64,000 nt of DNA from an uncultured Clostridia bacterium. Lineage in GTDB: Bacteria > Bacillota > Clostridia > Christensenellales > CAG-314. Shown piece by piece: positions 19,303 through 30,499 of this stretch. The notes beneath the pieces were generated by a model that saw nothing but the letters and a program-made list of their open reading frames with translations, had not been told where the DNA came from and ran no database searches. The DNA is taken from positions 16,383 through 80,382 of the forward strand of contig CANQPI010000006.1 in assembly GCA_947625725.1 (NCBI GenBank), written 5' to 3'. The position numbers and the translations under genes were made by a program. How positions within the stretch are numbered: position 1 is the first letter of the stretch; every line of letters starts with the position of its first letter.

Positions 19303-20313
19303 TTGAACACAAGATATTTGCAATTTAATCAACACGATTTAACTTTGGCGGGAGAGATGATCCGCTCGGGAGAATTGGTGGCTTTCCCCACCGAAACGGT
19401 GTACGGATTGGGCGCAAACGCTCTCGACGTCGCCGCGGTAAAAAAAACTTACGCCGCCAAAGGTCGCCCCGTTGACAACCCTCTGATCGTACACGTCTAC
19501 GACAAGGCGCAAATTTACGATCTGGCAAGCGAAGTCAACGATTTTGCGGCAAAAGTGATCGAACGACTCATGCCCGCGCCGATAACGATCGTTCTACCCA
19601 AAAAGGACGTCGTCAGCGGCGTCGTGACGGCGGGATTGCCCAGCGTAGCCGTGCGTATGCCCCTTTCCGACGAGGCAAGGCGGTTTTTGAAAGCGGCGCG
19701 CGTCCCCGTCAGCGCGCCCAGCGCAAACATCAGCGGACGGCCCAGCCCCACAACGTGGCAACGGGTCGCCGACGATATGGACGGTCGCATTGCGGCGGTT
19801 TTGTGCGGCGCGCCGTGTCAGGTGGGTATCGAATCCACCGTGTTGGATCTATCCCGCGACGAGCCGATAATTTTGCGACCGGGCGCGGTTTCCGAACAAC
19901 GTTTGTCGCAATTGTTGGGCGTGCCTGTCGGTATTCTCAAAGATCCCTCTTCCAAAGTAAACAGTCCCGGCGTGCGCTACAAGCACTACGCTCCGAGCGT
20001 ACCCATGGTTTTGGAATTGGACGACGACTACGACAAACTGTGCGACTTTTACGACAAAAAGGCGGCGGCGGGGCTCAATCCCGTACTTTGGGCGCGCGAT
20101 CCTGCGCGTTTCGGGCAACGTCACGCGGTAGATATGGGCGCAAACGACCTCGAAGCGGCGGCAAACCTCTACGAAACAATGCGACTGTTGGAAAAACAGT
20201 ACGGTTTTATCATCGCTTGTTTTTGCTGGACAAAAAATTCGCCCTACGACGGAAGCGCAAGTCAAGGCGTTTTGGACAGGCTTATGCGCGCTTGCGGACA
20301 TAACGTCATCTAG
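19303..20313 (+). CDS. L-threonylcarbamoyladenylate synthase (Sua5/YrdC/YciO family)
   Basis: TTG start; GELVAFPTETVYGLGANALD...KGRPVDNPLIVHV...APSANISGRPSPT; C-terminal Sua5 domain SPGVRYKHYAP. Confidence 0.93.
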   Translation: MNTRYLQFNQHDLTLAGEMIRSGELVAFPTETVYGLGANALDVAAVKKTYAAKGRPVDNPLIVHVYDKAQIYDLASEVNDFAAKVIERLMPAPITIVLPKKDVVSGVVTAGLPSVAVRMPLSDEARRFLKAARVPVSAPSANISGRPSPTTWQRVADDMDGRIAAVLCGAPCQVGIESTVLDLSRDEPIILRPGAVSEQRLSQLLGVPVGILKDPSSKVNSPGVRYKHYAPSVPMVLELDDDYDKLCDFYDKKAAAGLNPVLWARDPARFGQRHAVDMGANDLEAAANLYETMRLLEKQYGFIIACFCWTKNSPYDGSASQGVLDRLMRACGHNVI

Positions 20314-20321
20314 GAGAAATC

Positions 20322-20771
20322 ATGAAATTTTCATCAAACAAGGCGCAGGTCGCCCTTGCCTGCGATCACGGCGGCTATCAACTCAAAACCGGAATTTCCG
20401 ACTACCTTGCAAGTCAAGGCTACGCCGTGCGCGACTTCGGCACAAATTCGGAGGATAGTTGCGACTATCCCGATTTCGCACGCCCCGCGGCGGAGTCCGT
20501 GGCAACGGGCGAATGTGCTTGGGGCATTGTCGTATGCACAACGGGCATCGGCGTAAGCATGGTGGCGAACAAGGTGCGCGGAGTACGTTGCGCGTTATGC
20601 GTAAACGCCGATATGGCGCGTATGACTCGCGCTCACAACAACGCCAACATGATCGCGCTCGGGCAAAAGTACGTCGATTTCGACACGGCTAAGGAAATTA
20701 TTCGCGAGTTTGTCAACACGGAATTCGAGGGCGGCAAGCACGAACGCCGCGTCAACAAAATAGAACAGTAA
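20322..20771 (+). CDS. rpiB: Ribose 5-phosphate isomerase B
   Basis: VALACDHGGYQLKTGISDYLASQGYAVRDFGTNSEDSCDYPDFA...GIVVCTTGIGVSMVANKVRGVRCA. Confidence 0.95.
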   Translation: MKFSSNKAQVALACDHGGYQLKTGISDYLASQGYAVRDFGTNSEDSCDYPDFARPAAESVATGECAWGIVVCTTGIGVSMVANKVRGVRCALCVNADMARMTRAHNNANMIALGQKYVDFDTAKEIIREFVNTEFEGGKHERRVNKIEQ

Positions 20772-20786
20772 TTTGCGGGAGAAAAA

Positions 20787-21092
20787 ATGGTAGAAGAAGT
20801 TGTCAATTCGATACTTGCAGCGGAGGACGAAGCCAAACGTCGCGTAGAGGCGGCGCAGGCAAAGGCTGCGGAAACGGTCGCTTGCGCCGAGGCGGAAGCG
20901 GATCGGATACGTCGCGACGCTCAGTCGGAAAACAAAAAATATCAACAGGAACGTCTTGCCCGCGCCGAGGAGCAAATCGCTTTGGAAGCGCAACGGTTGC
21001 TTGCCGAACGCAACGCTCGGACCGAGGACGAGATCTCCGAGTTGCGGCAAAACGTAGACGGCGCGGTAAAGTTCATTTTGGAGTCGTTGTAA
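20787..21092 (+). CDS. V-type ATP synthase peripheral-stalk subunit (G/H-like)
   Basis: 101-aa Ala/Glu-rich coiled coil, first gene of the V-ATPase operon. Confidence 0.75.
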   Translation: MVEEVVNSILAAEDEAKRRVEAAQAKAAETVACAEAEADRIRRDAQSENKKYQQERLARAEEQIALEAQRLLAERNARTEDEISELRQNVDGAVKFILESL

Positions 21093-21093
21093 C

Positions 21094-23163
21094 ATGGCAA
21101 TCGTCAAGATGAAAAGGCTTTCTCTTTTGGCTCTCAACGCCGACAGAGAAAAAATATACGACGCCTTGGTGCGTTGCGGGAGCGTTCAACTCAAACGCAG
21201 CGCGGATATCGACAGTTTTGCGGACGTGGACAGATCCGCCGCTCGCGAACAGGCGTTGGAGGACGTTGCGCGCGTGGAGGATACGGTGCGTTATGTCACC
21301 GAAATGACGGAAACTCACAACGCCTCTCACAAAAGCAAGGACGAGCGTATCAAGCCGACCAAAAACAGTTTTGCCCGCCCCAAAACGGAAGTGGACTACG
21401 ACTATTTGTTGGGGTTCGACCAACATGTCCCCGCGTTGGAAAAATCTCTCGGCGAGGTTGCCGATCTCAAAAACGAACTTGCTTCTCTTGCGGCGCAACG
21501 CAGTCAAAAGCAAGCCGAGTGGCAAAATCTGCAATTGCTCAAAGATCTCACTCATCCGACGTCTTGGTATCGCAACACGGCAAACGCCGTCGTTCAGTTG
21601 TCGCAGTTGCCCTCGTCGGAGGCGGCAAATTTGCAAAAACTCGCGTCGGAATTCGAAACCGTCGTCTTGGAAATTGTCGGCGCATATCAAAACACGACGT
21701 TGGTCGTAGTTGTTTTGCACAACAGCGACAAGGCGTTTTTCGAACGTGCGAGCGCGCTCGGTCTGGTCAAGTGCGCCACGGCAACGACCGTTTTGCCCGC
21801 GGAGGAGATCGAGTCGTTGCAAAGGCAGATCGCCGCTATCGACGACAAGATTTCCCGCGACGTTTCGGCGGTCGCTTTCTATGCGGAGGAAATTCCGCAG
21901 TGGAAAATCTACGTCGATTGGTTGTTGCTCAAAGAAAAGAAACTCGCCGCCGACGGAGATATTCGGCAATCGGCTTCTACGTTCGTGTTGGAAGCGTTCT
22001 ATCCCGCCGAAAAGGAATCCGTCGTCCAACAGGCTATCGATTCCGTTACCGACTGCGCGGTGACGACCTTTTACGAAATAGGCGAGGAGGAATTTGCTCC
22101 CACGCTCACGCGCAACAACAAGTTCGTCGCTCCCTTCGAAACGATAACAAACTCCTATTCCGTACCCGACTACCACGAGGTAGATCCCAACCCCGTCATG
22201 TCCGTATTTTACTTTGTGATCTTCGGACTGATGGTCGCGGACGTCGGCTACGGCGCGGTGCTTGCGGCGTTGGGACTTGCCGTTACGTTCCTTATCAAGC
22301 AAAAGACGGGACTCAAAGTAATGTTGCAGATGTTCGGTATTTGCGGCGTTTCGGCTATAATCGTGGGCGTGCTGTTCGGCAGTGTGTTCGGCTACACGTT
22401 TTGGGACAAAATTTTCCCCGACGCGACGCACCCTCTGCACAACGGCATAATCCCCAACCCCGCCGACTACCCGATGGTAATGATGATACTCAGTTTGCTG
22501 TTCGGCGTGATACACATAGCGGCGGGAGTGGGCTGCAAAATGGCTGTCAAGATCAAGCATAAACAATATTTGTCCGCCTGGCTGACGGACTTCCCCTGGA
22601 TAATAGTGTTTGCGTGTTTTGTGTTGGCGATTTTCAACTCCGCGCTGGATATGGCGGACTACGCCCCCTACGACGCACTTCGACTGCCAAACATCGTTTC
22701 GCAAGTAAGTTTGTACGTGTGCCTTGCCGCGCTTGCCGTCGCGTTGGTGTGCGCGGGACTTGGTACCAAAGGCTTTTTCGGCAAGGTCATCAAGAGTTTC
22801 GGCAGCGCGTACGGTATCATCAACTATTTCAGCGACGTCATGAGTTACATTCGCGTGTTCGGACTTATGCTCAGTTCGGCGATAATGGCAACGACCATCA
22901 ACACGTTGAGCGGCATGATCTCGGGCAACGGCGGCGTAGGTTACGTGTTGGCGGCAGTAGTGTTGGTGTTCGCTCACTTGTTCAATTTGGTAATGGGCAT
23001 ACTGAGCGTTTACATTCACAACGGCAGATTACAGTATGTGGAGTTCTTCGGCAAATTTTATACGGGCGACGGACAGGCGTTTGTTCCTTTCGGAAGCGAC
23101 ACGCGCTACACGTTGCTCGTTGACGGCGACAGTTTTCCGAACGGCAGTTCGGCTGTAAAATAA
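21094..23163 (+). CDS. V-type ATP synthase subunit I
   Basis: 689 aa; DYHEVDPNPVMSVFYFVIFGLMVADVGYG; multiple C-terminal TMs; operon position. Confidence 0.93.
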   Translation: MAIVKMKRLSLLALNADREKIYDALVRCGSVQLKRSADIDSFADVDRSAAREQALEDVARVEDTVRYVTEMTETHNASHKSKDERIKPTKNSFARPKTEVDYDYLLGFDQHVPALEKSLGEVADLKNELASLAAQRSQKQAEWQNLQLLKDLTHPTSWYRNTANAVVQLSQLPSSEAANLQKLASEFETVVLEIVGAYQNTTLVVVVLHNSDKAFFERASALGLVKCATATTVLPAEEIESLQRQIAAIDDKISRDVSAVAFYAEEIPQWKIYVDWLLLKEKKLAADGDIRQSASTFVLEAFYPAEKESVVQQAIDSVTDCAVTTFYEIGEEEFAPTLTRNNKFVAPFETITNSYSVPDYHEVDPNPVMSVFYFVIFGLMVADVGYGAVLAALGLAVTFLIKQKTGLKVMLQMFGICGVSAIIVGVLFGSVFGYTFWDKIFPDATHPLHNGIIPNPADYPMVMMILSLLFGVIHIAAGVGCKMAVKIKHKQYLSAWLTDFPWIIVFACFVLAIFNSALDMADYAPYDALRLPNIVSQVSLYVCLAALAVALVCAGLGTKGFFGKVIKSFGSAYGIINYFSDVMSYIRVFGLMLSSAIMATTINTLSGMISGNGGVGYVLAAVVLVFAHLFNLVMGILSVYIHNGRLQYVEFFGKFYTGDGQAFVPFGSDTRYTLLVDGDSFPNGSSAVK

Positions 23164-23200
23164 TTATCAAAAAAAAATCCTAAACGGAGGAAAAACAAAA

Positions 23201-23788
23201 ATGACAGGACTAACAATAGGCATTATCGGTCTTGCGCTTACCGTGTTGTTGTGCGGTATCGGTTCCGGCTTGGGACTTCGCTTTACCGGCAAAGCCGCGG
23301 CGGGCGTACTCAGCGAAGATCCGAGCAAATTCAGCAAGGTTATCGTGCTTTCGCTTTTGCCCGCAACGCAGGGTATTTACGGCTTTTTGATCGCGATTTT
23401 GGGCGCGAACACGTTGCCCACCGTCGCCAATTTGACGGCAGCGGGCATTACGCTCGGAACCAACGACGCGATACTTGCGCAACAGATCAACGCGCAGGGT
23501 TGGTACGTGTTCGCTGCTTGCCTTCCCATGATGATCGGCGGCATGGTTTCGGCGATTTTGCAAGGAAGCAGCGCGGCGACGACCATAGTAGCGGTGGGCA
23601 AAAAGAGCGAGATCGCGGCAAAATCCATTATCTTCCCCGCAATGATCGAGTTCTACGCATTGCTCGGTTTGGTGGCGTCCATTTTGATGTTCAACTACAT
23701 TCCCGTCAGCGAAATCGGCAACATCACGGTTCGCCCCGAGGTAGTCGAGCCTGCGGCGGCGTTTGTGCGCACTTTACTCGGCGCATAA
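23201..23788 (+). CDS. V-type ATP synthase subunit K (rotor proteolipid)
   Basis: Four hydrophobic helices; LLPATQGIYGF, ILQGSSAATT, PAMIEFYALLG. Confidence 0.93.
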   Translation: MTGLTIGIIGLALTVLLCGIGSGLGLRFTGKAAAGVLSEDPSKFSKVIVLSLLPATQGIYGFLIAILGANTLPTVANLTAAGITLGTNDAILAQQINAQGWYVFAACLPMMIGGMVSAILQGSSAATTIVAVGKKSEIAAKSIIFPAMIEFYALLGLVASILMFNYIPVSEIGNITVRPEVVEPAAAFVRTLLGA

Positions 23789-23806
23789 CAATTGTTTGAG
23801 GACAAA

Positions 23807-24388
23807 ATGAACGGCAAGGAAAACATTATCAACAAAATACTGTCCGACGCCGACGAAACTTGCTCCAAGATCATTGCCGAAGCGGAGTCGCAAGCCGCCC
23901 AAACGGTTCAAGCCGCGAGAGAAAACGCAAAGCGCGAGCGCGCGGAATCGGACGCCCGTATCGAGCAAACCGTAGCCGAACGCCGTCGCAACGCTTTGGC
24001 TAACGCCGAACTTGCCGCCAAGAGATATCTTTTGGAGGCGAAACAGCGTTTGGTCGCGCTTTGCTACGACAAGGCGTACAACGCGCTCGTATCCATGAAC
24101 GCCCAAGACAGATTGGATCTGATCGGCGAGTTGTTGACCAAGTATGCCGAGGACGGCGAAACGGTCTACATAACTCAATCGGACGCTCAAACCGTTACCG
24201 AGCAGTGGCTTCGCGGGTTCGAAAAACATCTTCGCCTTGGCAACAGATACATACGCGCCGACGGCGGCGTGGTGCTGGAAGGAGCAGGTTACGAAAAAGA
24301 CCTTACCTTTGCCAGCGTAATGCGCTACGTCAAGGAGCAAACCGAGGCGGTTGTGGCTACAAAATTGGGAGTACGCAATGAGCAGTGA
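23807..24388 (+). CDS. V-type ATP synthase subunit E
   Basis: Coiled-coil N-terminus and operon position between K and C. Confidence 0.85.
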   Translation: MNGKENIINKILSDADETCSKIIAEAESQAAQTVQAARENAKRERAESDARIEQTVAERRRNALANAELAAKRYLLEAKQRLVALCYDKAYNALVSMNAQDRLDLIGELLTKYAEDGETVYITQSDAQTVTEQWLRGFEKHLRLGNRYIRADGGVVLEGAGYEKDLTFASVMRYVKEQTEAVVATKLGVRNEQ

Positions 24389-25334
24389 GCAACTTTTTGC
24401 CAACGGCAGAATAGCGGTGATGTCCACGCGACTGCTCACCAAGGACAAGTACTTGCGCCTTGCGGAGTGCAACAGTCTTGCCGAAGCGATCAAAGTACTC
24501 GTCGAGTGCGGTTTGGGCGACGCTTCTGCGGCGCAACCCAACGACTACGAGCAACTTTTGCGCGTCGAAACGGACAAAACGCTTGCCTCTCTCCGAGAAC
24601 TTTGCACCAACGTCAAGGTGTTGCGCTATTTGCTGTGCAAGTACGACTACCACAACGCCAAAGTGTTGATGAAGGGCAAGTATATGCGGCAGGACTTTGT
24701 TTCGCTTTGCTTTGACGGGGCGACTTATTCCGCCGAGCAGATGCGCGACGATTTTGCGGAGGACAACTACGGCAACTATTCCAAATACATGGCTGACGCT
24801 TGCGACGACGTGGACGCGGAGTTCGCTAACGGCAACCGCGCTCCGCAGACCGTGGACAGGATACTCGACAAGGCGTGTCTGGCGGAGATGTCGCGCTTGG
24901 CAAAGTCGTCGGGTTCGCAACTTGTCGTCAAGTTGTGCGACCTGCACGTCAACGCTACCAATTTGACGCTCGTTCAGCGTTTCAAACAGGCGGGTTTCTC
25001 CTCCGAAACGCTCGGCGAGTGGATAGCGGACGGCGGCAGTATCAAGCGCGCAACGCTGTTGGGATTGTTCGAGGGCGCGTCGCCCGACGACCTGTCGGAG
25101 CGGTATCGCAACTTGTACCGACGCGACGTCGTTCAACAGGAGAGTTACGTCAAGCGGTTGCGCAACGATTTGGTGAGGGACTATGCCGACCCAATGACGG
25201 TGCAACCCGCGTTGGAGTACTTTTTTGCCAAGATCGACGAGGTAGACTTGGTACGTCGCGTTTTGACGGAGGTCAAAAACGGCACGGACAAGGACAAAAT
25301 AAAGGAATATATCAATCAATGCCTAACAAGATAG
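24378..25334 (+). CDS. V-type ATP synthase subunit C (V-ATPase d/AC39 family)
   Basis: RIAVMSTRLLTKDKYLRLAECNSLAEAIKVL; operon position; overlaps the E stop. Confidence 0.85.
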   Translation: MSSEQLFANGRIAVMSTRLLTKDKYLRLAECNSLAEAIKVLVECGLGDASAAQPNDYEQLLRVETDKTLASLRELCTNVKVLRYLLCKYDYHNAKVLMKGKYMRQDFVSLCFDGATYSAEQMRDDFAEDNYGNYSKYMADACDDVDAEFANGNRAPQTVDRILDKACLAEMSRLAKSSGSQLVVKLCDLHVNATNLTLVQRFKQAGFSSETLGEWIADGGSIKRATLLGLFEGASPDDLSERYRNLYRRDVVQQESYVKRLRNDLVRDYADPMTVQPALEYFFAKIDEVDLVRRVLTEVKNGTDKDKIKEYINQCLTR

Positions 25335-25648
25335 CAGTTATAGGAGATAAAGACAGCGTATTGGCGTTCCGCGCGGTGGGCGTGGAGGTTTTTGACGCTA
25401 CCACAGCCGAACAGGCGCAGTCGCTTGTCAAAAAGACGATCGCCGATCGCTACGCAGTGGTGTTCATTGCGGAAGATCTTGCCGAGCAAATTCCCGAAAC
25501 TCTCCAAAAAGCCAAATTGCAGACTTATCCCGCGATAGTACCCATTCCGACGGGCGTTGCGCCCAGCGGTTTCGGAATGCAGGGGATCAAGAGCGACGTG
25601 GAAAAGGCTATCGGAGTAGATATCATTTTCAACAAAGAGGACAAATAA
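25319..25648 (+). CDS. V-type ATP synthase subunit F
   Basis: [26 protein letters not shown]...[18 protein letters not shown]. Confidence 0.92.
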   Translation: MPNKIAVIGDKDSVLAFRAVGVEVFDATTAEQAQSLVKKTIADRYAVVFIAEDLAEQIPETLQKAKLQTYPAIVPIPTGVAPSGFGMQGIKSDVEKAIGVDIIFNKEDK

Positions 25649-27402
25649 TGATTGGAAAAATAACAAAGGTCAGCGGACCGTTGATCGTCGCCGAGGGACT
25701 TGCCGACGTGGAAATGTACGACGTCGTCAAAGTTTCGGACAAAAAACTGATCGGAGAAGTGATCGAACTGAGAGATGACAAAGCCAGCATACAGGTCTAC
25801 GAGGAAACGGGCGGTTTGACCGTCGGCGATCCTGTGGAGTCTACCGGCGCGCCCCTTTCCGTAGAACTCGGACCGGGTCTTATCGAAAGTATTTTCGACG
25901 GTATCCAACGTCCGCTCAACATTTTGATGGCGGTCGCGGGCAACCGTATTGCGCGCGGCATAGAAGTAAACGCGCTGGATCGCAACCGCAAGTGGCACTT
26001 TGTACCCGTCCGCAAGGCGGGCGAACGCGTTACTGCGGGCGACGTTATCGGCACCGTGCAGGAAACGCCCGTCGTTTTGCACAAGATCATGGTACCCGTC
26101 GGCATGGAGGGCACGCTCGATTTCGTTCGCGAAGAGGGCGACTACACCGTTACGGAGTTGATCGCCCAAGTGGACGGGCGGGACGTCGCCATGATGCAAC
26201 GTTGGCCCGTGCGCAAAGGACGTCCCTACAAATCCAAGATGTCGCCCGACTTTCCCATGGTGACGGGTCAACGGGTTATAGACACGTTGTTCCCCATTGC
26301 CAAGGGCGGCGCGGCGGCAGTCCCCGGACCTTTCGGCAGCGGCAAAACGGTAGTTCAGCACCAACTTGCCAAATGGGCTGACGCGGACATAATCGTTTAC
26401 GTGGGCTGCGGCGAACGCGGCAACGAAATGACGGACGTTTTGCGCGAGTTCCCCGAACTCAAAGACCCCCGCACGGGCGAGCCTTTGATGAAGCGCACCG
26501 TGCTTATCGCCAACACCAGCGACATGCCCGTCGCCGCGCGAGAAGCGAGCATATACACGGGCATAACCATTGCGGAGTACTTCCGCGACATGGGTTACGA
26601 CGTGGCTATCATGGCGGACAGCACCTCGCGTTGGGCGGAGGCGTTGCGCGAGATGAGCGGACGTCTGGAAGAAATGCCGGGCGAGGAGGGTTATCCTGCT
26701 TATCTTGCCAGCCGTATAGCCGAGTTCTACGAGCGCGCGGGTATCGTCAACGTTTTGGGTAGCGGCAACACCGTGGGATCTATTTCCGCGATAGGCGCGG
26801 TTTCTCCTCCCGGAGGCGACCTGTCCGAGCCTGTCAGTCAGGCGACGTTGCGTATCGTCAAGGTGTTTTGGGGGTTGTCGGCGCAACTTGCGTATCGTCG
26901 TCACTTCCCCGCGATCGATTGGCTTACAAGTTACTCCCTCTACGACGACAAGTTGGAAAATTGGTATTCCGAGCATGTCGCGGAGGATTTCAACAGCCTC
27001 AAAACGGAACTCAGTTTTGTTTTGCAGGAAGAAAATCAACTCAACGAAATAGTGCGCTTGGTGGGTATGGACGCCCTCGGCGCGCGGGACAGACTTACAA
27101 TGGAAACGGCAAAGTCCATTCGCGAGGACTATCTTCACCAAAACGCTTTCCACGACGTGGATACCTATACCTCGCTGGAAAAGCAGTACAAAATGATGAA
27201 ACTCATTTTGGGATTTTATCACGAGGCGTTGGACGCGCTGGACAAGGGCGTGGAACTGAACGATCTGCTCGGTTTGCCCGTTCGCGAACAAATCGGTCGT
27301 AGCAAGTACATAGAGGAAACGCACCTCGACAGGTTTGACGAAATCATGCGCAATATCAAAAAGCAAATCAACGCGCTTGCAAGCGGAGGGGACAATGCTT
27401 AA
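25648..27402 (+). CDS. V-type ATP synthase subunit A (catalytic)
   Basis: [39 protein letters not shown]. Confidence 0.97.
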   Translation: MIGKITKVSGPLIVAEGLADVEMYDVVKVSDKKLIGEVIELRDDKASIQVYEETGGLTVGDPVESTGAPLSVELGPGLIESIFDGIQRPLNILMAVAGNRIARGIEVNALDRNRKWHFVPVRKAGERVTAGDVIGTVQETPVVLHKIMVPVGMEGTLDFVREEGDYTVTELIAQVDGRDVAMMQRWPVRKGRPYKSKMSPDFPMVTGQRVIDTLFPIAKGGAAAVPGPFGSGKTVVQHQLAKWADADIIVYVGCGERGNEMTDVLREFPELKDPRTGEPLMKRTVLIANTSDMPVAAREASIYTGITIAEYFRDMGYDVAIMADSTSRWAEALREMSGRLEEMPGEEGYPAYLASRIAEFYERAGIVNVLGSGNTVGSISAIGAVSPPGGDLSEPVSQATLRIVKVFWGLSAQLAYRRHFPAIDWLTSYSLYDDKLENWYSEHVAEDFNSLKTELSFVLQEENQLNEIVRLVGMDALGARDRLTMETAKSIREDYLHQNAFHDVDTYTSLEKQYKMMKLILGFYHEALDALDKGVELNDLLGLPVREQIGRSKYIEETHLDRFDEIMRNIKKQINALASGGDNA

Positions 27403-28777
27403 AGAATACAAAACAATTCGCGAAGTGGTCGGACCGCTCATGTTGGTAGACCACGTTAGCGGAGTCAGTTACAACGAACTTGTGGAGATCAAACAGGAAA
27501 ACGGCGAAACCCGCAAGGGCAAAGTGTTGGAGATCAACGGCGACCGTGCGCTCGTACAGTTGTTCGAGGGTACGCAGGGACTCAAAATTTCCACCGCAAA
27601 GGCGCGCTTTTTGGGTAGGAGTCTGGAATTGGCTGTCAGCGAAGATATGCTCGGACGCGTGTTCAACGGCATGGGCGAGCCTATCGACGGCGGCGCGCCC
27701 GTCATAGCGGACGAGCGGTTGGACATCAACGGACAGCCCATCAACCCCTACGCGCGCGATTACCCCAACGAATTTATTCAGACGGGCATTTCGGCGATAG
27801 ACGGACTCAACACCCTTGTGCGCGGACAAAAGTTGCCCGTATTCAGCGCAAGCGGTTTGCCGCACGCGCAACTTGCCGCGCAGATCGCTCGTCAGGCGCG
27901 CGTTCTCGGCGACGACGAAAAGTTTGCCGTGGTATTCGGCGCGATAGGCATCACCTACGAGGAAGCCGACTACTTCATCAAGGATTTCAACAAAACGGGC
28001 GCGATCGAGCGTACCGTGATGTTCATCAACCTTGCCAACGACCCCGCGATAGAGCGTATTTCCACTCCCCGCATGGCGTTGACCGCCGCGGAGTATCTCG
28101 CTTTCGAAAAGGGCATGCAAGTGTTGGTGATCTTGACGGACATCACCAACTACGCCGAGGCATTGCGCGAAACGTCCGCCGCCCGCAAGGAAGTCCCCGG
28201 ACGTCGCGGCTATCCCGGCTATATGTACACCGACCTCGCGCAAATTTACGAACGCGCGGGACGTATCCACGGGCTCAAAGGCAGCATAACGCAAATACCC
28301 ATTTTGTCCATGCCCGAGGACGACAAAACGCACCCAATACCCGACCTTACGGGGTACATAACCGAGGGACAGATCATTTTGTCCCGCGAGTTGTACAAGC
28401 GCGGCTACAATCCGCCGATAGACGTGTTGCCCAGCCTTTCCCGTTTGAAAGACAAGGGTATCGGCGCGGGCAAAACGCGCGAGGATCACGCCGCCACAAT
28501 GAACCAATTGTTTTCCGCTTACGCGCAGGGAAAGGAAGCAAAGGAATTGTCGGCGATTTTGGGCGAGGCGGCGTTGTCCGAAGTGGACAAACTGTACGCC
28601 AAGTTCGCCGCCGAATTTGAAAAGCGTTACGTCGCGCAGGGCTTCAATACCAACCGTTCGATAGAGCAAACTCTCGACCTGGGGTGGGAATTGTTGGGCA
28701 TTTTGCCGCGCAGCGAACTCAAACGTATTTCGGAAGAAATGTTGGACAAGTACTACAAACCTGCGCAAGTGGAGTAG
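27395..28777 (+). CDS. V-type ATP synthase subunit B
   Basis: [32 protein letters not shown]...[19 protein letters not shown]. Confidence 0.96.
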   Translation: MLKEYKTIREVVGPLMLVDHVSGVSYNELVEIKQENGETRKGKVLEINGDRALVQLFEGTQGLKISTAKARFLGRSLELAVSEDMLGRVFNGMGEPIDGGAPVIADERLDINGQPINPYARDYPNEFIQTGISAIDGLNTLVRGQKLPVFSASGLPHAQLAAQIARQARVLGDDEKFAVVFGAIGITYEEADYFIKDFNKTGAIERTVMFINLANDPAIERISTPRMALTAAEYLAFEKGMQVLVILTDITNYAEALRETSAARKEVPGRRGYPGYMYTDLAQIYERAGRIHGLKGSITQIPILSMPEDDKTHPIPDLTGYITEGQIILSRELYKRGYNPPIDVLPSLSRLKDKGIGAGKTREDHAATMNQLFSAYAQGKEAKELSAILGEAALSEVDKLYAKFAAEFEKRYVAQGFNTNRSIEQTLDLGWELLGILPRSELKRISEEMLDKYYKPAQVE

Positions 28778-28781
28778 AGCG

Positions 28782-29405
28782 ATGTCGGTAATGAACGTCA
28801 ACCCCACCCGTATGGAAATGAAACGCCTCATCGGGCGTTTGAAAACGGCAACTCGGGGACACAAATTGCTCAAAGACAAAACGGACGAAATGATCCGCCG
28901 TTTCATATCCCTCGCCGAGGAGAACAAACGCCTGCGCGAACAAACCGAGCAGGAACTTTGCAGCGCGTTGCAAGCCTTTGCGCAAGCGCGTTGCACAACG
29001 GACGGACGCGTGGTGGAGGAGGCTGTCATGATGCCCTCGCGCACGGTAACGCTTACCTGTTCCAAGCGCAAAGTAATGGGCGTGGATGTGCCGTCTATGC
29101 AAGTCAGCGACAGCGGCGGCGAACTGTATCCGTATAGTTTTTTGTCCGTGACAAGTCAGTTGGACGACTCGGTGCGCGGGCTAAACAACGTGTTGCTCAA
29201 ACTCGTGCGCCTTGCCGAAACGGAAAAAACCTGCAACATGCTCGCGGAAGAAATCGAAAAAAACAAACGCCGCGTCAACGCGTTGGAAAACATAATGATT
29301 CCGCAACTTACCGAAACCATAAATTACATCAAAATGAAGTTGGACGAGAGCGAACGCGCCGCCACCGTCCGCTTGATGAAAGTAAAGGATATTATAAACA
29401 AATAG
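28782..29405 (+). CDS. V-type ATP synthase subunit D
   Basis: MNVNPTRMEMKRLIGRLKTATRGHKLLKDKTDEMIRRF...RRVNALENIMIPQL. Confidence 0.95.
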   Translation: MSVMNVNPTRMEMKRLIGRLKTATRGHKLLKDKTDEMIRRFISLAEENKRLREQTEQELCSALQAFAQARCTTDGRVVEEAVMMPSRTVTLTCSKRKVMGVDVPSMQVSDSGGELYPYSFLSVTSQLDDSVRGLNNVLLKLVRLAETEKTCNMLAEEIEKNKRRVNALENIMIPQLTETINYIKMKLDESERAATVRLMKVKDIINK

Positions 29406-29421
29406 TAACTATTTGGCAACA

Positions 29422-29458
29422 AGCCTTTGCCCCTTTGTCGGGACAAAGGCTTTTTTTC
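29422..29458 (+). terminator. Terminator of the V-ATPase operon
   Basis: agcctttgcccctttgtcgggacaaaggcttttttt. Confidence 0.8.
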
Positions 29459-30353
29459 AATTTGTTCCGCGCGCGTCTTGCGTAACCATGCGGAACATCT
29501 CGCGCGAGGCGGGCGTTTGCGGCAGGTGAGGATTTGTCACCAAACAAACTTTGCGGCTGGGGAACGGTTGCTCAAACGGTATCCGAACCAATTCTCCGCG
29601 AGCAATATCCTCTCGCGCCATCGGCTCGGGTGCAAACGCCAATCCCAAACCGTTGCGCACCGTCAGTATCATCAAGTTTGCCCCGTCCGACTCGATGTCG
29701 GGCGCAAGCGTCACGCCGTAGTCGGCAAACCAATCGTTCAAAAACTGCCTCAACTGCATGCCTTTGCGCAAAGTCACAAAGGGATAGAGAAAGATCGTTT
29801 CGACGTTCAAACCCTTTTCGGCGAGAAAGGCGTACTCCTTGCCGCCTATCAACACATCCTGAAATCGCAACAGATCCGTCGTTACCATAGGTTTGTTTAC
29901 CGTGCAGGGAGTAGTTACAAACGCCAGATCCACGCGCCCGTTCTCCAAGTTGCTCACGGTGGTGTGAGTAGAACCCGTCCATATTTTGAGTTTGACCTTG
30001 GGGTATTTGTTGCGAAATTTGTTCAAAAATTCAAACAAGTAACAAGTCAGCGCAGTGACCGTCGCCCCGATGTAGACCGTTCCGCCCTCCACGCTGCCGT
30101 TTTGTTGCAACGTTTCTTCCGCCTTGACAAGGTGATCGCAGGCAACGCTCACGTATTCGTACAGCAGTTCCCCCTCGTGAGTGAATTCCACGCCCTTTTT
30201 TGTGCGAACAAACAGCCGACAGTTCAGTTCCGACTCCATATTTTGTATAACGCGCGTTACCGCGGGCTGGCTGGAATACAATTCTTCGGCGGCGCGCGTA
30301 ATGTTTTTGTGTTTGCCCACACAGTAAAAAATTTTGTAATATTCGTAGTTCAT
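29457..30353 (-). CDS. LysR family transcriptional regulator
   Basis: MNYEYYKIFYCVGKHKNITRAAEELYSSQPAVTRVIQNMESELNCRLFVRTKKGVEFTHEG wHTH. Confidence 0.92.
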   Translation of the reverse strand: MNYEYYKIFYCVGKHKNITRAAEELYSSQPAVTRVIQNMESELNCRLFVRTKKGVEFTHEGELLYEYVSVACDHLVKAEETLQQNGSVEGGTVYIGATVTALTCYLFEFLNKFRNKYPKVKLKIWTGSTHTTVSNLENGRVDLAFVTTPCTVNKPMVTTDLLRFQDVLIGGKEYAFLAEKGLNVETIFLYPFVTLRKGMQLRQFLNDWFADYGVTLAPDIESDGANLMILTVRNGLGLAFAPEPMAREDIARGELVRIPFEQPFPSRKVCLVTNPHLPQTPASREMFRMVTQDARGTN

Positions 30354-30499
30354 CTAGTCCTCTTTCATATCAAATTGTTATTACAAGCATATTATCTTAT
30401 CATTTTATATTATACTTCACCAAGTTTATAATGTAAAGGGGGAAATTTTCGATTTCTTCAAAAAAATTGCAAAAAATACCTTTTGGGAGATGTTTAACA

